DNA from: Bacteroidota bacterium | GTDB taxonomy: Bacteria; Bacteroidota; Bacteroidia; Chitinophagales; Chitinophagaceae | NCBI GenBank assembly: GCA_016712665.1 | Contig: JADJQP010000008.1 | Location: 77,684 to 141,683 of the forward strand | Length of the DNA: 64,000 nt | Direction of reading: 5' to 3' | Part shown: one piece after another, positions 19,576-28,713 of the stretch | How the letters are laid out: each line of letters opens with the position of its first letter | Numbering within the stretch: position 1 is the stretch's first letter | Translations under genes and position numbers: made by a program | The notes under the pieces: generated by a model | Databases searched by the model: none | Told to the model about the DNA's origin: nothing | The model's input: only the letters and a program-made list of their open reading frames with translations

Positions 19576-20865
19576 ATGTACGATCAACTTATCAGGAAAG
19601 AACAAAAATTAGCTGTAATTGGACTAGGATACGTCGGGTTGCCCATTGCACTTGAATTTGCCAGGAAAATAGATGTTATTGGTTTCGACATCAATGCGAA
19701 ACGGGTGGAAATGATGAAAAATCAGATTGATCCCAGCAATGAATTGGAAAGTACTGCTTTCGAGGGTTGCTGTATTGAATTTACGGATTCATTGGAAAAA
19801 TTGAAGGAAGCTGTCTTCTATGTAGTGGCGGTGCCTACTCCTGTAGACGAGCACAATGTACCTGATTTGACGCCCGTGTTGAGAGCGTCCGAAACCATCG
19901 GAAAAGTACTGAAGAAGGGCGATTATGTGGTATTTGAATCAACAGTGTATCCGGGATGCACCGAAGAGGATTGTTTACCGGTTATCGAACGGATTTCCGG
20001 TCTTAAATGCTATACAGATTTCAAAATTGGTTACTCACCCGAGCGAATTAATCCGGGGGATAAGGAACATACGTTGCAGAATGTGGTAAAAGTAGTTTCG
20101 GGTTGCGATTCCGAATCTGCTGAAGAAATTGCTAAAACGTATGAACTCGTAGTAGCTGCCGGCGTACATCGTGCCAGTTCCATTAAGGTGGCTGAGGCAG
20201 CAAAAATTATAGAAAATACCCAGCGAGATTTGAATATTGCCCTAATGAACGAGTTGTCCATTATTTTTGATAAGTTGGGTATCAATACGTATGAGGTATT
20301 GGAGGCAGCCGGTACCAAATGGAATTTTCTAAAATTCTTCCCGGGTTTGGTGGGCGGCCACTGTATTGGTGTAGATCCCTATTATCTTACCTATAAATCT
20401 GAACAGCTTGGCTATAAATCACGTGTAATTCTTTCTGGAAGAATTATTAACGATGAAATGGCGAGTTATGTGGCCAAAAAAGCCATACAATCGATTATTA
20501 AAAAAGGAGTGGATGTATCAAAAGCCAAAATACTGGTGAAGGGGATTACTTTCAAAGAAAATGTATCGGATATCAGAAATTCAAAGGTGGTAGATCTTGT
20601 AAATAGTTTAAAGGAATTTAGTGTCCATGTTGATATTGAAGATCCCCATGCTGACCATGAGGAGATGATCCATGAGTACGGATTTGGGCTTACCCAAAAC
20701 ATTGGAAGCGATTATAATGCTGTAATTGTCGCCGTAAACCATAGGGAGTATGAGAATTATGACAAGTCTTATTTTGAAGGAATTATGGCAAAGGATGGCA
20801 TATTGCTGGACCTTAAAGGAGTTTACCGAGGTAAATTTACAGGTCTAAACTATTGGTCTTTATAG
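19576..20865 (+). CDS. UDP-N-acetylhexosamine 6-dehydrogenase (TviB/WbpA-like)
   Basis: The 429-residue NAD-dependent enzyme starts MYDQLIRKEQKLAVIGLGYVG, with the Rossmann motif GLGYVGLP at about residue 16. It has VAVPTPVD, FESTVYPGCTEE, EAAKIIENTQRDLNIALMNE and the catalytic cysteine in GGHCIGVDPYYL. It ends with a UDP-binding C-terminal domain (VLVKGITFKENVSDIRNSKV). The details match UDP-GlcNAc/GalNAc dehydrogenases rather than UDP-glucose dehydrogenase. It should make an acidic amino sugar for surface polysaccharide, together with the preceding transferase. Confidence 0.88.
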   Translation: MYDQLIRKEQKLAVIGLGYVGLPIALEFARKIDVIGFDINAKRVEMMKNQIDPSNELESTAFEGCCIEFTDSLEKLKEAVFYVVAVPTPVDEHNVPDLTPVLRASETIGKVLKKGDYVVFESTVYPGCTEEDCLPVIERISGLKCYTDFKIGYSPERINPGDKEHTLQNVVKVVSGCDSESAEEIAKTYELVVAAGVHRASSIKVAEAAKIIENTQRDLNIALMNELSIIFDKLGINTYEVLEAAGTKWNFLKFFPGLVGGHCIGVDPYYLTYKSEQLGYKSRVILSGRIINDEMASYVAKKAIQSIIKKGVDVSKAKILVKGITFKENVSDIRNSKVVDLVNSLKEFSVHVDIEDPHADHEEMIHEYGFGLTQNIGSDYNAVIVAVNHREYENYDKSYFEGIMAKDGILLDLKGVYRGKFTGLNYWSL

Positions 20866-20969
20866 AGAATTCGGTAGATTCCTTCGAATAAACATTTTAT
20901 TAGGAAAATAACTGTTTGATAACAAACAAAAAGCAGTACATTTACGTCTAAATATTTAAACAGTAATTT

Positions 20970-21311
20970 ATGAAGAAGATATTTTCAATAGTGGCTTTTT
21001 GTTGTATTGCTTTTGTAGCTAGTGCTCAGGTAAATGGTGCGCTGCCTTCGGAAAAAGTCAAAAAGGAAATTGCCATTCTTAAAGGTGCAGACTTAGGTCT
21101 TACTGATGTTCAAATTAGCCGTCTTACAGTTGTTTTAATGGGCGAAGAGTCAAACTACCTGAGAATGGAAAAGGCTCTTGAAGGGAATAAAGCACAATTG
21201 GAACTTCGAATGAAGGATCTGCACGTGAATAAAATCAGCAATATTAAGGGCACCATGACTGAGGCCCAAGCTGAGAAGTTTGATGCCAAAAAGCTGAGCG
21301 ATAAGTTCTAG
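20970..21311 (+). CDS. Small secreted protein
   Basis: The 113-residue product has a clear signal peptide (MKKIFSIVAFCCIAFVASAQ). A short charged helical domain of about 93 residues follows, with KKEIAILKGADLGLTDVQIS and MTEAQAEKFDAKKLSDKF. The layout, a helical pair after a signal, recalls periplasmic LTXXQ/Spy-like or DUF-type proteins of Bacteroidota (note LTDVQ and MTEAQ), but the match is weak. It is monocistronic, upstream of rpoD. Confidence 0.6.
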   Translation: MKKIFSIVAFCCIAFVASAQVNGALPSEKVKKEIAILKGADLGLTDVQISRLTVVLMGEESNYLRMEKALEGNKAQLELRMKDLHVNKISNIKGTMTEAQAEKFDAKKLSDKF

Positions 21312-21386
21312 AATTTCTTTTTTACCGTTATTGATATCCCGAAATCGTTATAGGAAAACCTTAACGCATTCTATTACCTAAAACGA

Positions 21387-21406
21387 TACTTTTGGTATTA
21401 CTTTTG
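21387..21406 (+). promoter_or_regulatory. Tandem -7 elements upstream of rpoD
   Basis: TACTTTTG occurs twice, at 21387-21394 and 21399-21406, 12 bases apart. Each fits the Bacteroidota -7 consensus, but neither has a good TTG 19-21 bases upstream. They would give leaders of about 47 to 60 bases for rpoD. Confidence 0.45.
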
Positions 21407-21459
21407 CGTTATATAGAAAAATTGGTCATAAAATTAACTACTAAAACAACATTTTAATT

Positions 21460-22329
21460 ATGAGACAGCTTAAAATTGCAACCCAGATAACCAACAGAGA
21501 TAGTCAAGCTGTTGAAAAATATTTACAGGATATTAGCCGATTACCCATGATTAATGCAGAAGAAGAAACGGTGCTAGCACAGAAAATTCGGGGTGGTGAT
21601 ACAACTGTGGCCAAAGCTGCATTAGAGAAAATGGTAAAATCAAACTTACGATTTGTGGTTTCTGTGGCTAAACAATATCAGCATCAGGGACTTACACTCA
21701 GCGATTTAATAAATGAAGGAAATCTAGGACTGATAAAAGCAGCCCAAAGATTTGATGAAACCAAAGGATTTAAATTCATCTCCTATGCTGTATGGTGGAT
21801 TCGTCAATCTATTTTGCAAGCTTTAGCAGAGCAAGGGCGATTGGTTAGACTTCCTCAAAACAAAATTGGTACCTATAATAAAGCAAATAAAGCGATGATG
21901 GCCTTTGAACAAGAAAACGAACGGGAACCTTCTGTAGAAGAGTTGGCTGGGATTCTTGAAATGTCAGAAAACGATATCGCTAGTATTATCGTCACCAATG
22001 TACGACATACCTCTTTGGATGCACCAATGCATGAATCAGAAGACCTAAGTATGGGAGATTTGCTGACTGGTGCAAACGATACGGATGAAACTGTAATTCA
22101 AGATAGTTTACGAGAAGAAATACGAAGAATATTAAAGTCATTGAGTCCACGTGAGTCAGAAATTGTAACAGCCTATTTTGGTCTTGAAGGAAACGAAGGA
22201 CCTACAATTGAGCAAATTGGCGAAAAGTATGATTTAACTAAGGAACGAATTAGACAAATTAAGGAGCGCGCCATCAAGCGCCTTCAAAAAACAAGATATA
22301 GTAAATCACTAAAATCGTATTTGGGATAA
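21460..22329 (+). CDS. rpoD: Primary-type RNA polymerase sigma factor
   Basis: The 289-residue protein is the short Bacteroidota form of RpoD that lacks the long region 1.1. It opens MRQLKIATQITNRDSQAVEK. It has region 1.2 (LQDISRLPMINAEEE), region 2 with SVAKQYQHQGLTLSDLINEG and FKFISYAVWWIRQSI, region 3 (QENEREPSVEELA), and region 4 with GPTIEQIGEKYDLTKERIRQIKERAI. Region 4 should read the TTG -33 element. It is followed by a strong terminator at 22365-22399. Confidence 0.94.
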   Translation: MRQLKIATQITNRDSQAVEKYLQDISRLPMINAEEETVLAQKIRGGDTTVAKAALEKMVKSNLRFVVSVAKQYQHQGLTLSDLINEGNLGLIKAAQRFDETKGFKFISYAVWWIRQSILQALAEQGRLVRLPQNKIGTYNKANKAMMAFEQENEREPSVEELAGILEMSENDIASIIVTNVRHTSLDAPMHESEDLSMGDLLTGANDTDETVIQDSLREEIRRILKSLSPRESEIVTAYFGLEGNEGPTIEQIGEKYDLTKERIRQIKERAIKRLQKTRYSKSLKSYLG

Positions 22330-22364
22330 AAATTTGGTTTTTTGTTTTTGGTTTGGTTATACAC

Positions 22365-22399
22365 CTAGGGAATACGTTCTGTATTCCCTAGTTTTTTTT
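22365..22399 (+). terminator. Terminator after rpoD
   Basis: An 11-bp perfect stem (22365-22375 with 22381-22391), 5-base loop and eight T. It lies 36 bases after the rpoD stop. Confidence 0.92.
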
Positions 22400-22529
22400 A
22401 TATACCAATCTGCGTAAAGTTCGTACATAACCTCAGATACTGCCGTGTACAATGATTTTTTTGCAATTTTCATTAGCCCAGCTTAATGTAGGTTTTGCGA
22501 ATACTTTTCCACTTTATTGTGAATAACAA

Positions 22530-22562
22530 TTGGCGCAGTCCGTTACGGAATAAATATATTTG
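22530..22562 (+). promoter_or_regulatory. Probable promoter of the topoisomerase B gene
   Basis: TTG at 22530-22532 and TATATTTG at 22555-22562 with 22 bases between, slightly wider than the usual 19-21. The start codon at 22597 lies about 28 bases past the expected start of transcription. Confidence 0.5.
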
Positions 22563-22596
22563 TACACGTTCATTAAAAGTAAAAGTAGCATTTAAC

Positions 22597-24486
22597 ATGG
22601 CAGATCAGAAGCAGGGCACATATGACGAGAGTTCCATAAAATCCTTAGATTGGCGGGAGCATATACGGTTGCGGCCGGGTATGTATATTGGTAAATTGGG
22701 CGACGGTAGTAGTGTCGATGATGGAATTTATGTTTTGCTAAAAGAAATTATCGATAATTGTATTGATGAATTTACGATGGGTTATGGGAAGCAGGTTGAA
22801 TTGGAAGTAAAGGACGGATCGGTTCGTATACGAGACTATGGTAGAGGAATTCCCTTGGGTAAGGTCATAGATGCTGTGAGTAAGATTAATACCGGTGCCA
22901 AATATGACAGTAATGTGTTTCAAAAATCTGTGGGGCTCAATGGGGTTGGTACGAAAGCAGTAAATGCCTTGAGTAGTTGCTTTATAGTAAAAAGTTATCG
23001 GGAGGGAAAGGTAAAAGAGGTGGAGTTTTCAAGAGGTTCTATCATCCATGACCGAAAGGAAGCAAGTACCGTTGAAAGCAATGGTACTGAAATCCTATTT
23101 ACCCCCGATGATACCATTTTTAAGCACTATAAGTACATTGATGAATACATTGAGAACCAAATATGGAATTATTGCTATCTCAATGCAGGATTAGTGATTC
23201 AGTATAATAAGAAGCGCTTTGTTTCGAAAAATGGGTTGTTGGATTTGCTCGAACGAAAAACCAATCCTGACGAAATTCGATATCCGATTATCCATCTAAA
23301 AGGTCAGGATGTAGAGTTGGCACTTACACATAGCAATGATTATGGCGAAGAGATATACTCTTTTGTAAATGGACAACATACCACTCAAGGTGGCACCCAT
23401 CAACAGGCCTTTCGAGAAGCTTATGTAAAAACAATACGCGATTTTTTTAAGAAGGAATACGACACAAGTGATATTAGACAGAGTATTGTAGCAGCGATTA
23501 GCGTGAGGGTGGTGGAGCCGGTTTTTGAAAGTCAAACCAAAACCAAACTCGGAAGCATTAATATGGACGAGAAGGGGCCCACAGTGAAAGCCTTTATGTT
23601 AGATTTTCTTTCACGGGAACTTGATAATTATTTACATAGAAATCCAGCTACAGCCGAAGCCATTAAAAAACGAATTGAACAAAGCGAACATGAACGGAAG
23701 GAACTGAGTGGGATCAAAAAAATAGCCAATGAGCGTGCCAAAAAAGCCAATCTACACAATAAAAAATTACGTGATTGCAAAATACATTTGGATGATGTGG
23801 CAGAAGGGAAAAATAAAATTGAATATGAAAGCAAAAAACTTGAATCTACTATTTTTATAACAGAGGGCGATAGTGCTAGTGGATCCATCACCAAATCAAG
23901 AAATGTAGAAACACAAGCAGTATTTAGTCTTAAAGGAAAACCTTTAAATTGCTTTGGTATGAGTAAAAAAATTGTGTATGAAAATGAGGAAATGAACTTA
24001 TTGCAACACGCACTGAATATTGAACAAAGTATAGAAGATCTTAGGTATAATAATATTGTTATAGCCACAGATGCAGATGTTGATGGAATGCATATTCGGC
24101 TATTAATTATGACCTTCTTTCTTCAGTTTTTCCCTGATCTGGTGCGCAACGGGCATGTATATATTTTAGAGACACCCTTATTTAGGGTTCGAGATAAAAA
24201 GGAAACTATTTATTGCTATAGCGAACAGGAAAAACAAGAGGCAGTACGAAAATTAAGTGGTAAACCTGAGATTACTCGCTTTAAGGGCCTTGGGGAAATT
24301 TCGCCAAATGAGTTTGCAGGTTTTATCGGTGAGGATATGCGTAAAGAGCCAGTATTGCTGGCCGGAGAAGCTCATATTCAAAAAATTCTGGAATATTATA
24401 TGGGTAAAAATACCATGCAGCGACAGGAATTTATTATCAATAATCTGCGTATTGAACTGGATACTGTAGATGAAATATTAAACTAA
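22597..24486 (+). CDS. parE: DNA topoisomerase IV subunit B (or GyrB-like)
   Basis: This is the ATPase subunit of a type IIA topoisomerase. The start is MADQKQGTYDESSIKSLDW; an in-frame codon at 22495 lies upstream of the promoter. The 629 residues include LRPGMYIGKLG, DNCIDEFTMG (Bergerat fold), GLNGVGTKAVNAL, the TOPRIM ITEGDSASGSI and DADVDGMHIR, and the C-terminal FKGLGEISPNEF. Within Bacteroidota this short form with YVLLKEIIDNCIDEF is the ParE branch. The usual parC partner is not next to it: a DUF1835 gene follows after 10 bases. Assignment to ParE over GyrB is probable, not proven. Confidence 0.85.
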   Translation: MADQKQGTYDESSIKSLDWREHIRLRPGMYIGKLGDGSSVDDGIYVLLKEIIDNCIDEFTMGYGKQVELEVKDGSVRIRDYGRGIPLGKVIDAVSKINTGAKYDSNVFQKSVGLNGVGTKAVNALSSCFIVKSYREGKVKEVEFSRGSIIHDRKEASTVESNGTEILFTPDDTIFKHYKYIDEYIENQIWNYCYLNAGLVIQYNKKRFVSKNGLLDLLERKTNPDEIRYPIIHLKGQDVELALTHSNDYGEEIYSFVNGQHTTQGGTHQQAFREAYVKTIRDFFKKEYDTSDIRQSIVAAISVRVVEPVFESQTKTKLGSINMDEKGPTVKAFMLDFLSRELDNYLHRNPATAEAIKKRIEQSEHERKELSGIKKIANERAKKANLHNKKLRDCKIHLDDVAEGKNKIEYESKKLESTIFITEGDSASGSITKSRNVETQAVFSLKGKPLNCFGMSKKIVYENEEMNLLQHALNIEQSIEDLRYNNIVIATDADVDGMHIRLLIMTFFLQFFPDLVRNGHVYILETPLFRVRDKKETIYCYSEQEKQEAVRKLSGKPEITRFKGLGEISPNEFAGFIGEDMRKEPVLLAGEAHIQKILEYYMGKNTMQRQEFIINNLRIELDTVDEILN

Positions 24487-24496
24487 AGAAACATTC

Positions 24497-25315
24497 ATGA
24501 TACATATAATTGTTGGGGATGAAGCTGCCAAAAATTTAAGAGCAGCCTTTGATTTGGACGAGAATCTGAAAGGTGAGGTAATCGTATTAAAAGATACATT
24601 GGGAATTGGAAATATTCTTTCAACACCTGAAATAGGGCATGACGAAATCAGAACAGAAACCTGGCGAACGATTATTCCCGGATTTGAGCAGGTGGTCGCA
24701 GAGGAGTCTACCCTCAAGGACGGCATGTCAAATGCCATGCTACACGAAGAACCTATGTGCTTTTGGATGGCGCCCTGTGTGAGTGATGTGTGCGCCTACT
24801 ATTGGTTACTACCATATTTTAAAATGATGCCGGGTGTACTGCATACAATCAACATAATTGGTTTGCCTTTTTTAAATGAAAAGGGGCAGATGTTTTATCC
24901 CGCCAATTTTTCAGAGGTCCCACCAAAAGAATTTATTAAAACAAAGCGTTTATTGAAGGAGGTTTCTGTTTCGGAGTTTGAAGTGGAAGGGGATGAGTGG
25001 AACAGATTGCAACAAGAGAATACATGGGTTCGCATCTACGAAGGTGGAAAGAAAATTTCATCAAAAGATATTTCGTATTTTGATGCTATTATCAAAACTT
25101 TGGTAGGTGCTGAAAAGCAGAAGGGTAATAAGGTAGTTCAGGAAGCCATGAAGAAAATCACCCAAAGTGTAAGCAGTCATTTTATTGAATATCGCCTTCG
25201 TCAATTATTGCATCAAGGGGCCTTTGTTTTTACAGGAAACATTGATGGGCCGCTGAAAGAACTTGAGATTTCGAAATTGGGTTCTGAAGTAGATGTAGCG
25301 AGTGAAGCGCCGTAG
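24497..25315 (+). CDS. DUF1835 domain protein
   Basis: The 272-residue protein opens MIHIIVGDEAAKNLRAAF and continues EVIVLKDTLGIGNIL, the pattern of DUF1835. The C-terminal third, with QEAMKKITQSVSSHFIEYRL and RQLLHQGAFVFTGNIDGPLK, corresponds to the DUF3658 region usually found with it. The function is unknown. It has no signal or membrane segment, so is cytoplasmic. It starts 10 bases after the topoisomerase gene and is probably co-transcribed. It converges on an FG-GAP gene. Confidence 0.75.
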   Translation: MIHIIVGDEAAKNLRAAFDLDENLKGEVIVLKDTLGIGNILSTPEIGHDEIRTETWRTIIPGFEQVVAEESTLKDGMSNAMLHEEPMCFWMAPCVSDVCAYYWLLPYFKMMPGVLHTINIIGLPFLNEKGQMFYPANFSEVPPKEFIKTKRLLKEVSVSEFEVEGDEWNRLQQENTWVRIYEGGKKISSKDISYFDAIIKTLVGAEKQKGNKVVQEAMKKITQSVSSHFIEYRLRQLLHQGAFVFTGNIDGPLKELEISKLGSEVDVASEAP

Positions 25316-25332
25316 CTTTCGAGAAAGGTTTT

Positions 25333-27543
25333 TTAGTTTTTAATGATTTTTTTCCAGATCCTTTGACCATTTATTTCAATACCAACATGATATAATCCTG
25401 TTTGCAGGTTCGAAATATCAAATTGCGTTTTGGAAGCTGTTTCAAATTTTTCCTCATAAATAAGTCTTCCCGAAATGTCAACGATTTGGAGGGCCGCCAC
25501 TTGATTTTCAATTGGATTTTTGTAATAAATGGAAATCATCCCAGTACTTGGATTGGGATAAATGGCAATTGAATATTTAGAAACATCATAGTTGGCTGCA
25601 TTGATGGTTAGTACTTGTTTGAAGTAATGCAAGCCACCAAATTTATTGCCCACTACCATCTCATAAAAACCGTCCCCATCGATATCGGCTACTGCAGGTA
25701 CCGCTCTCGCAGCCGTTTTGATATGTGAGTAATTCGAATCAATACGTGTGAAATTCCCAAAATTGTTTTTGAAATTTTCATCAAAACGTTGAATGGTGCC
25801 GTCAATATTGCCAATTAACAAGTATACATTTTGGGTATTGTCCACTTTTCCAATAAATGGCGCACAATAGCCATGGAAATTGACAGGAGCACCGGCTATG
25901 AAATTGCCAATTGAATCATTAATTAATGCCATCTTTTTTTGATTAACTGCCGTACTCGTGTCCTGGAAATAAGCCAATGATCCAATTTGATTTCCAACTA
26001 ATAAATCTGTTTTTCCATCCTGATTAAAATCAAACACTACCGGAAAACTATAATTACCTACCGTTACATTATTGATGCTGTCTGTAAAAAATAAGAAATT
26101 AGGCATAGCTGCATTTGTCGGTGCAAAATTTTTATACACCGCAACCGAGCCATTTGCATTTCCGAGTATTAGGTCGTCCACTCCATCACCTGTCATATCG
26201 CCAAAGGTGGGAAAAATTCCATTGTAATTTTTTTGACTTATATTCAAAAAATCTTTATTGACCAACTCAAATGAAGTATTGCCTGCTGTACTAGTATTTT
26301 TGTAGTAGGCAAGTTTGCTTTGCAACTGAGAGGTCACATTATTTAAGTAGCCTTCTGTTCCAATAAAAAGGTCCGGTTTGCCATCTTTATTGTAATCAAA
26401 AAAGGTAGGATAGCTAAAGCTTCCAACATCAATCATATCGGGTGTTAAGAGCGTATCATGTTGAAAAACGAAATTGGGCGACATATCGGTTCCAAGGTTT
26501 TTGTAAAACGCTATCGCATTATAATTAGCCGTGCTAAGGTTATCGCTGTGCGATGAAAATAACAAATCATGGTCCCCGTCATTGTCTATATCCCAATGGC
26601 TGGGTGCCGGCCATGTAGGTAATTGAAGCTGATGGCCATTTTTATTATATAAGGTATCCTCCGCATTAATAATATCTGAGCCATTGTTGTAACAGAGCTG
26701 TGCATCATTAAATGAAATATTTCCGCCCATTAAGTCAAAGTCATCGTCGCCATCAATATCCAAGTGCAAAATGCAATTGCCGGTATGTCTTGTTTTTTTA
26801 TGTTGGCCTTCTACACCTTTACAAGCAACATTCATTACTACCGATCGGTTGAGGTTTTGATAAAATTTACCCCAGCAATTTTCAAATAATTCCATTCGAA
26901 TACTGTCGCATGGCAATCCATCTTCAACCCTGCGGTTTTTATACAATGCAGGTTGTAAACCTAAAACATCAAATGAAACAATATCTAAATCGCCATCCTT
27001 GTCAATATCCACAATACTGGGAATATCGTTTGGCTGAACATACACATTCACTGGGCCATTAAATCCCGGAAAAAATAGGTTTTTGAAAAAGGTGAATTTC
27101 AGTTCGTTATTTTGGTAATAACCGGTATGTACAGCCACTCCAAAGAGACCCTTTTCATATAAATCGGGAATGCCATCGCAATTATAGTCCTTTAGCAAAA
27201 GGTAGTAGTTTACCGCCGGAAAATTTTTCTCATACTTGGGATCATAGGCATATTTTATTTGTCCGGCTGTGCCTGTATTAATAAAGGTTTTAATCACTTC
27301 ATTATTTTGATCGTAGAGTACCACGTCTTTTTTTCCATCATTATTAATATCGGCATGATTTACTTGAACCGAATTGATTCCACCACACCATGCGGACAGC
27401 AAATTGTTTCCATATTGGTTTACTTCAGCATCCTGAAAGGGCATATATACATTGCCTTGAAATTGGGCAAAACTACTTTGATTGGAGAGCAATGAGATTC
27501 CAATAATTGAAAGCAATAAAAGGTGGTGATATCTAAAATTCAT
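25333..27543 (-). CDS. Secreted FG-GAP/VCBS repeat protein with T9SS tail
   Basis: The 736-residue protein starts at MNFRYHHLLLLSIIGISLL with a signal ending SFAQ. It contains at least eight FG-GAP calcium-type loops, such as DINNDGKKDVVLYD, DKDGDLDIVSFD, DIDGDDDFDLMGG, DYNKDGKPDLFIG and DFNQDGKTDLLVGN, that would build an integrin-like beta-propeller. It ends with a type IX sorting domain (YSIAIYPNPSTGMISIYY to WKKIIKN). It is likely displayed on the cell surface or released; binding partner unknown. Confidence 0.85.
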   Translation of the reverse strand: MNFRYHHLLLLSIIGISLLSNQSSFAQFQGNVYMPFQDAEVNQYGNNLLSAWCGGINSVQVNHADINNDGKKDVVLYDQNNEVIKTFINTGTAGQIKYAYDPKYEKNFPAVNYYLLLKDYNCDGIPDLYEKGLFGVAVHTGYYQNNELKFTFFKNLFFPGFNGPVNVYVQPNDIPSIVDIDKDGDLDIVSFDVLGLQPALYKNRRVEDGLPCDSIRMELFENCWGKFYQNLNRSVVMNVACKGVEGQHKKTRHTGNCILHLDIDGDDDFDLMGGNISFNDAQLCYNNGSDIINAEDTLYNKNGHQLQLPTWPAPSHWDIDNDGDHDLLFSSHSDNLSTANYNAIAFYKNLGTDMSPNFVFQHDTLLTPDMIDVGSFSYPTFFDYNKDGKPDLFIGTEGYLNNVTSQLQSKLAYYKNTSTAGNTSFELVNKDFLNISQKNYNGIFPTFGDMTGDGVDDLILGNANGSVAVYKNFAPTNAAMPNFLFFTDSINNVTVGNYSFPVVFDFNQDGKTDLLVGNQIGSLAYFQDTSTAVNQKKMALINDSIGNFIAGAPVNFHGYCAPFIGKVDNTQNVYLLIGNIDGTIQRFDENFKNNFGNFTRIDSNYSHIKTAARAVPAVADIDGDGFYEMVVGNKFGGLHYFKQVLTINAANYDVSKYSIAIYPNPSTGMISIYYKNPIENQVAALQIVDISGRLIYEEKFETASKTQFDISNLQTGLYHVGIEINGQRIWKKIIKN

Positions 27544-27616
27544 AGCACTAAGATACAATTTTATATACTAAGGACTCGATTTTAAGACAGAAAGTTTGCT
27601 TGTGCGCGCCCATTTT

Positions 27617-28249
27617 TTATTCATTGGATGAGGATCCATTCAGTAAGGTTTCAATGGGAAGTCTATTGGTGAAGGATCGAGATAAAGTCAATTCATCTGC
27701 ATATTCGAGTTCGCCTCCAAAGGCAACTCCACGAGATAATGTGGTAATTTTAACGGCATGGGTTCCCATTTTTTTGGCAATATAATAGGTGGTGGTATCG
27801 CCCTCAATAGTTGGGCTCAATGCCATAATCAATTCCACAACCTCGTCCGTTTCGATTCGAGATAATAAGGAGCTAATTTGCAATTGATCTGGTCCAACAC
27901 CATCTAAGGGCGAAATCATGCCACCGAGAACATGATAGGTGCCGTTAAATTGTTGGGTAGCTTCAATAGCCATCACATCTCGAATGTTTTCCACCACACA
28001 AATTTGATTTTTCTTTCTGGAATAATTCGTACAGATTTTACAAAGTTCCTCGTCAGCAACATTGTGACATTTTTTGCAAAACTTGATATCTCTTCGCATC
28101 TTAAGAAGGGATTCACTTAAGTTGCTTACTTGTTGAAGGTCCTTTTTTAAAAGATGGAGTATCAGTCGTAAAGCCGTTTTTTTACCAATTCCCGGTAGTT
28201 TGGAAAACTCGGTAACGGCATTTTCAAGCAGTGAGGAAGAAAAAATCAT
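27617..28249 (-). CDS. recR: Recombination mediator RecR
   Basis: RecR acts with RecO (and RecF) to load RecA on SSB-coated DNA at gaps. The 210-residue product has the N-terminal helix-hairpin-helix (LSKLPGIGKKTALRL region), a four-cysteine zinc finger (CKKCHNVADEELCKIC), and a TOPRIM domain opening ICVVENIRDVMAIEATQQF with a family-typical YHVLGGMISPLDGVGP. The length is normal. It reads leftward and is monocistronic as far as can be seen. Confidence 0.95.
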   Translation of the reverse strand: MIFSSSLLENAVTEFSKLPGIGKKTALRLILHLLKKDLQQVSNLSESLLKMRRDIKFCKKCHNVADEELCKICTNYSRKKNQICVVENIRDVMAIEATQQFNGTYHVLGGMISPLDGVGPDQLQISSLLSRIETDEVVELIMALSPTIEGDTTTYYIAKKMGTHAVKITTLSRGVAFGGELEYADELTLSRSFTNRLPIETLLNGSSSNE

Positions 28250-28297
28250 TCTGTAAAAATACGTGTAAGCTACTTGCTAAAAAAAATAATATCCTTC

Positions 28298-28534
28298 TTA
28301 ATTTAAACAATTGACAAATAGGAAAGGCCTTTTTTTCTTATTAACCAACTCCCTTTTTATTCTTATCGGGTCTTTTTTGATGGTATAATTGTGAAGGTCA
28401 ATTAGCTCGCTACAGTTACTTTGTGCACATCGCAATCTGTAGTTTTCAAATAGGATGGAAATGCGACAATAGTCTTCTTCTCTAAAGAAACCACCGTTGT
28501 AATTTTGTAGTATTTCGCGTCTGTTTCGTGACAT
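28298..28534 (-). CDS. Hypothetical small basic protein
   Basis: This 78-residue frame opens MSRNRREILQNYNGG one base after the stop of the small lipoprotein at 28536-28670, so the two look like an operon. It has two cysteines (LRCAQSNCSELIDLHNY) and a basic C-terminus. I recognise no family. The tight spacing to a credible gene is the main support. Confidence 0.5.
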   Translation of the reverse strand: MSRNRREILQNYNGGFFREEDYCRISILFENYRLRCAQSNCSELIDLHNYTIKKDPIRIKRELVNKKKRPFLFVNCLN

Positions 28535-28535
28535 A

Positions 28536-28670
28536 TTACTTTTTGAACTTTCTGGGTTTGTAATAATTCAAATTATTTCCGCATCCGCAACCTTTCTTGG
28601 CTCTACAGCTACTTAAAAATAAACTAAAAACAAATAAACAAGTTAGCGAAATAAGTAGTTTTTTTGCCAT
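28536..28670 (-). CDS. Small Cys-rich lipoprotein
   Basis: This 44-residue protein has a basic start (MAKKLLISL), a hydrophobic core and a lipobox (FLSSC). The mature peptide is only about 24 residues (CRAKKGCGCGNNLNYYKPRK). Such minute lipoproteins with a GCGC motif are seen in Bacteroidota; the function is unknown. It is followed after one base by the 78-codon gene on the same strand. Confidence 0.65.
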   Translation of the reverse strand: MAKKLLISLTCLFVFSLFLSSCRAKKGCGCGNNLNYYKPRKFKK

Positions 28671-28713
28671 TGATAGTACTTGGAGTTGTAAAGTTAATTC
28701 ATTTCATTCATAG

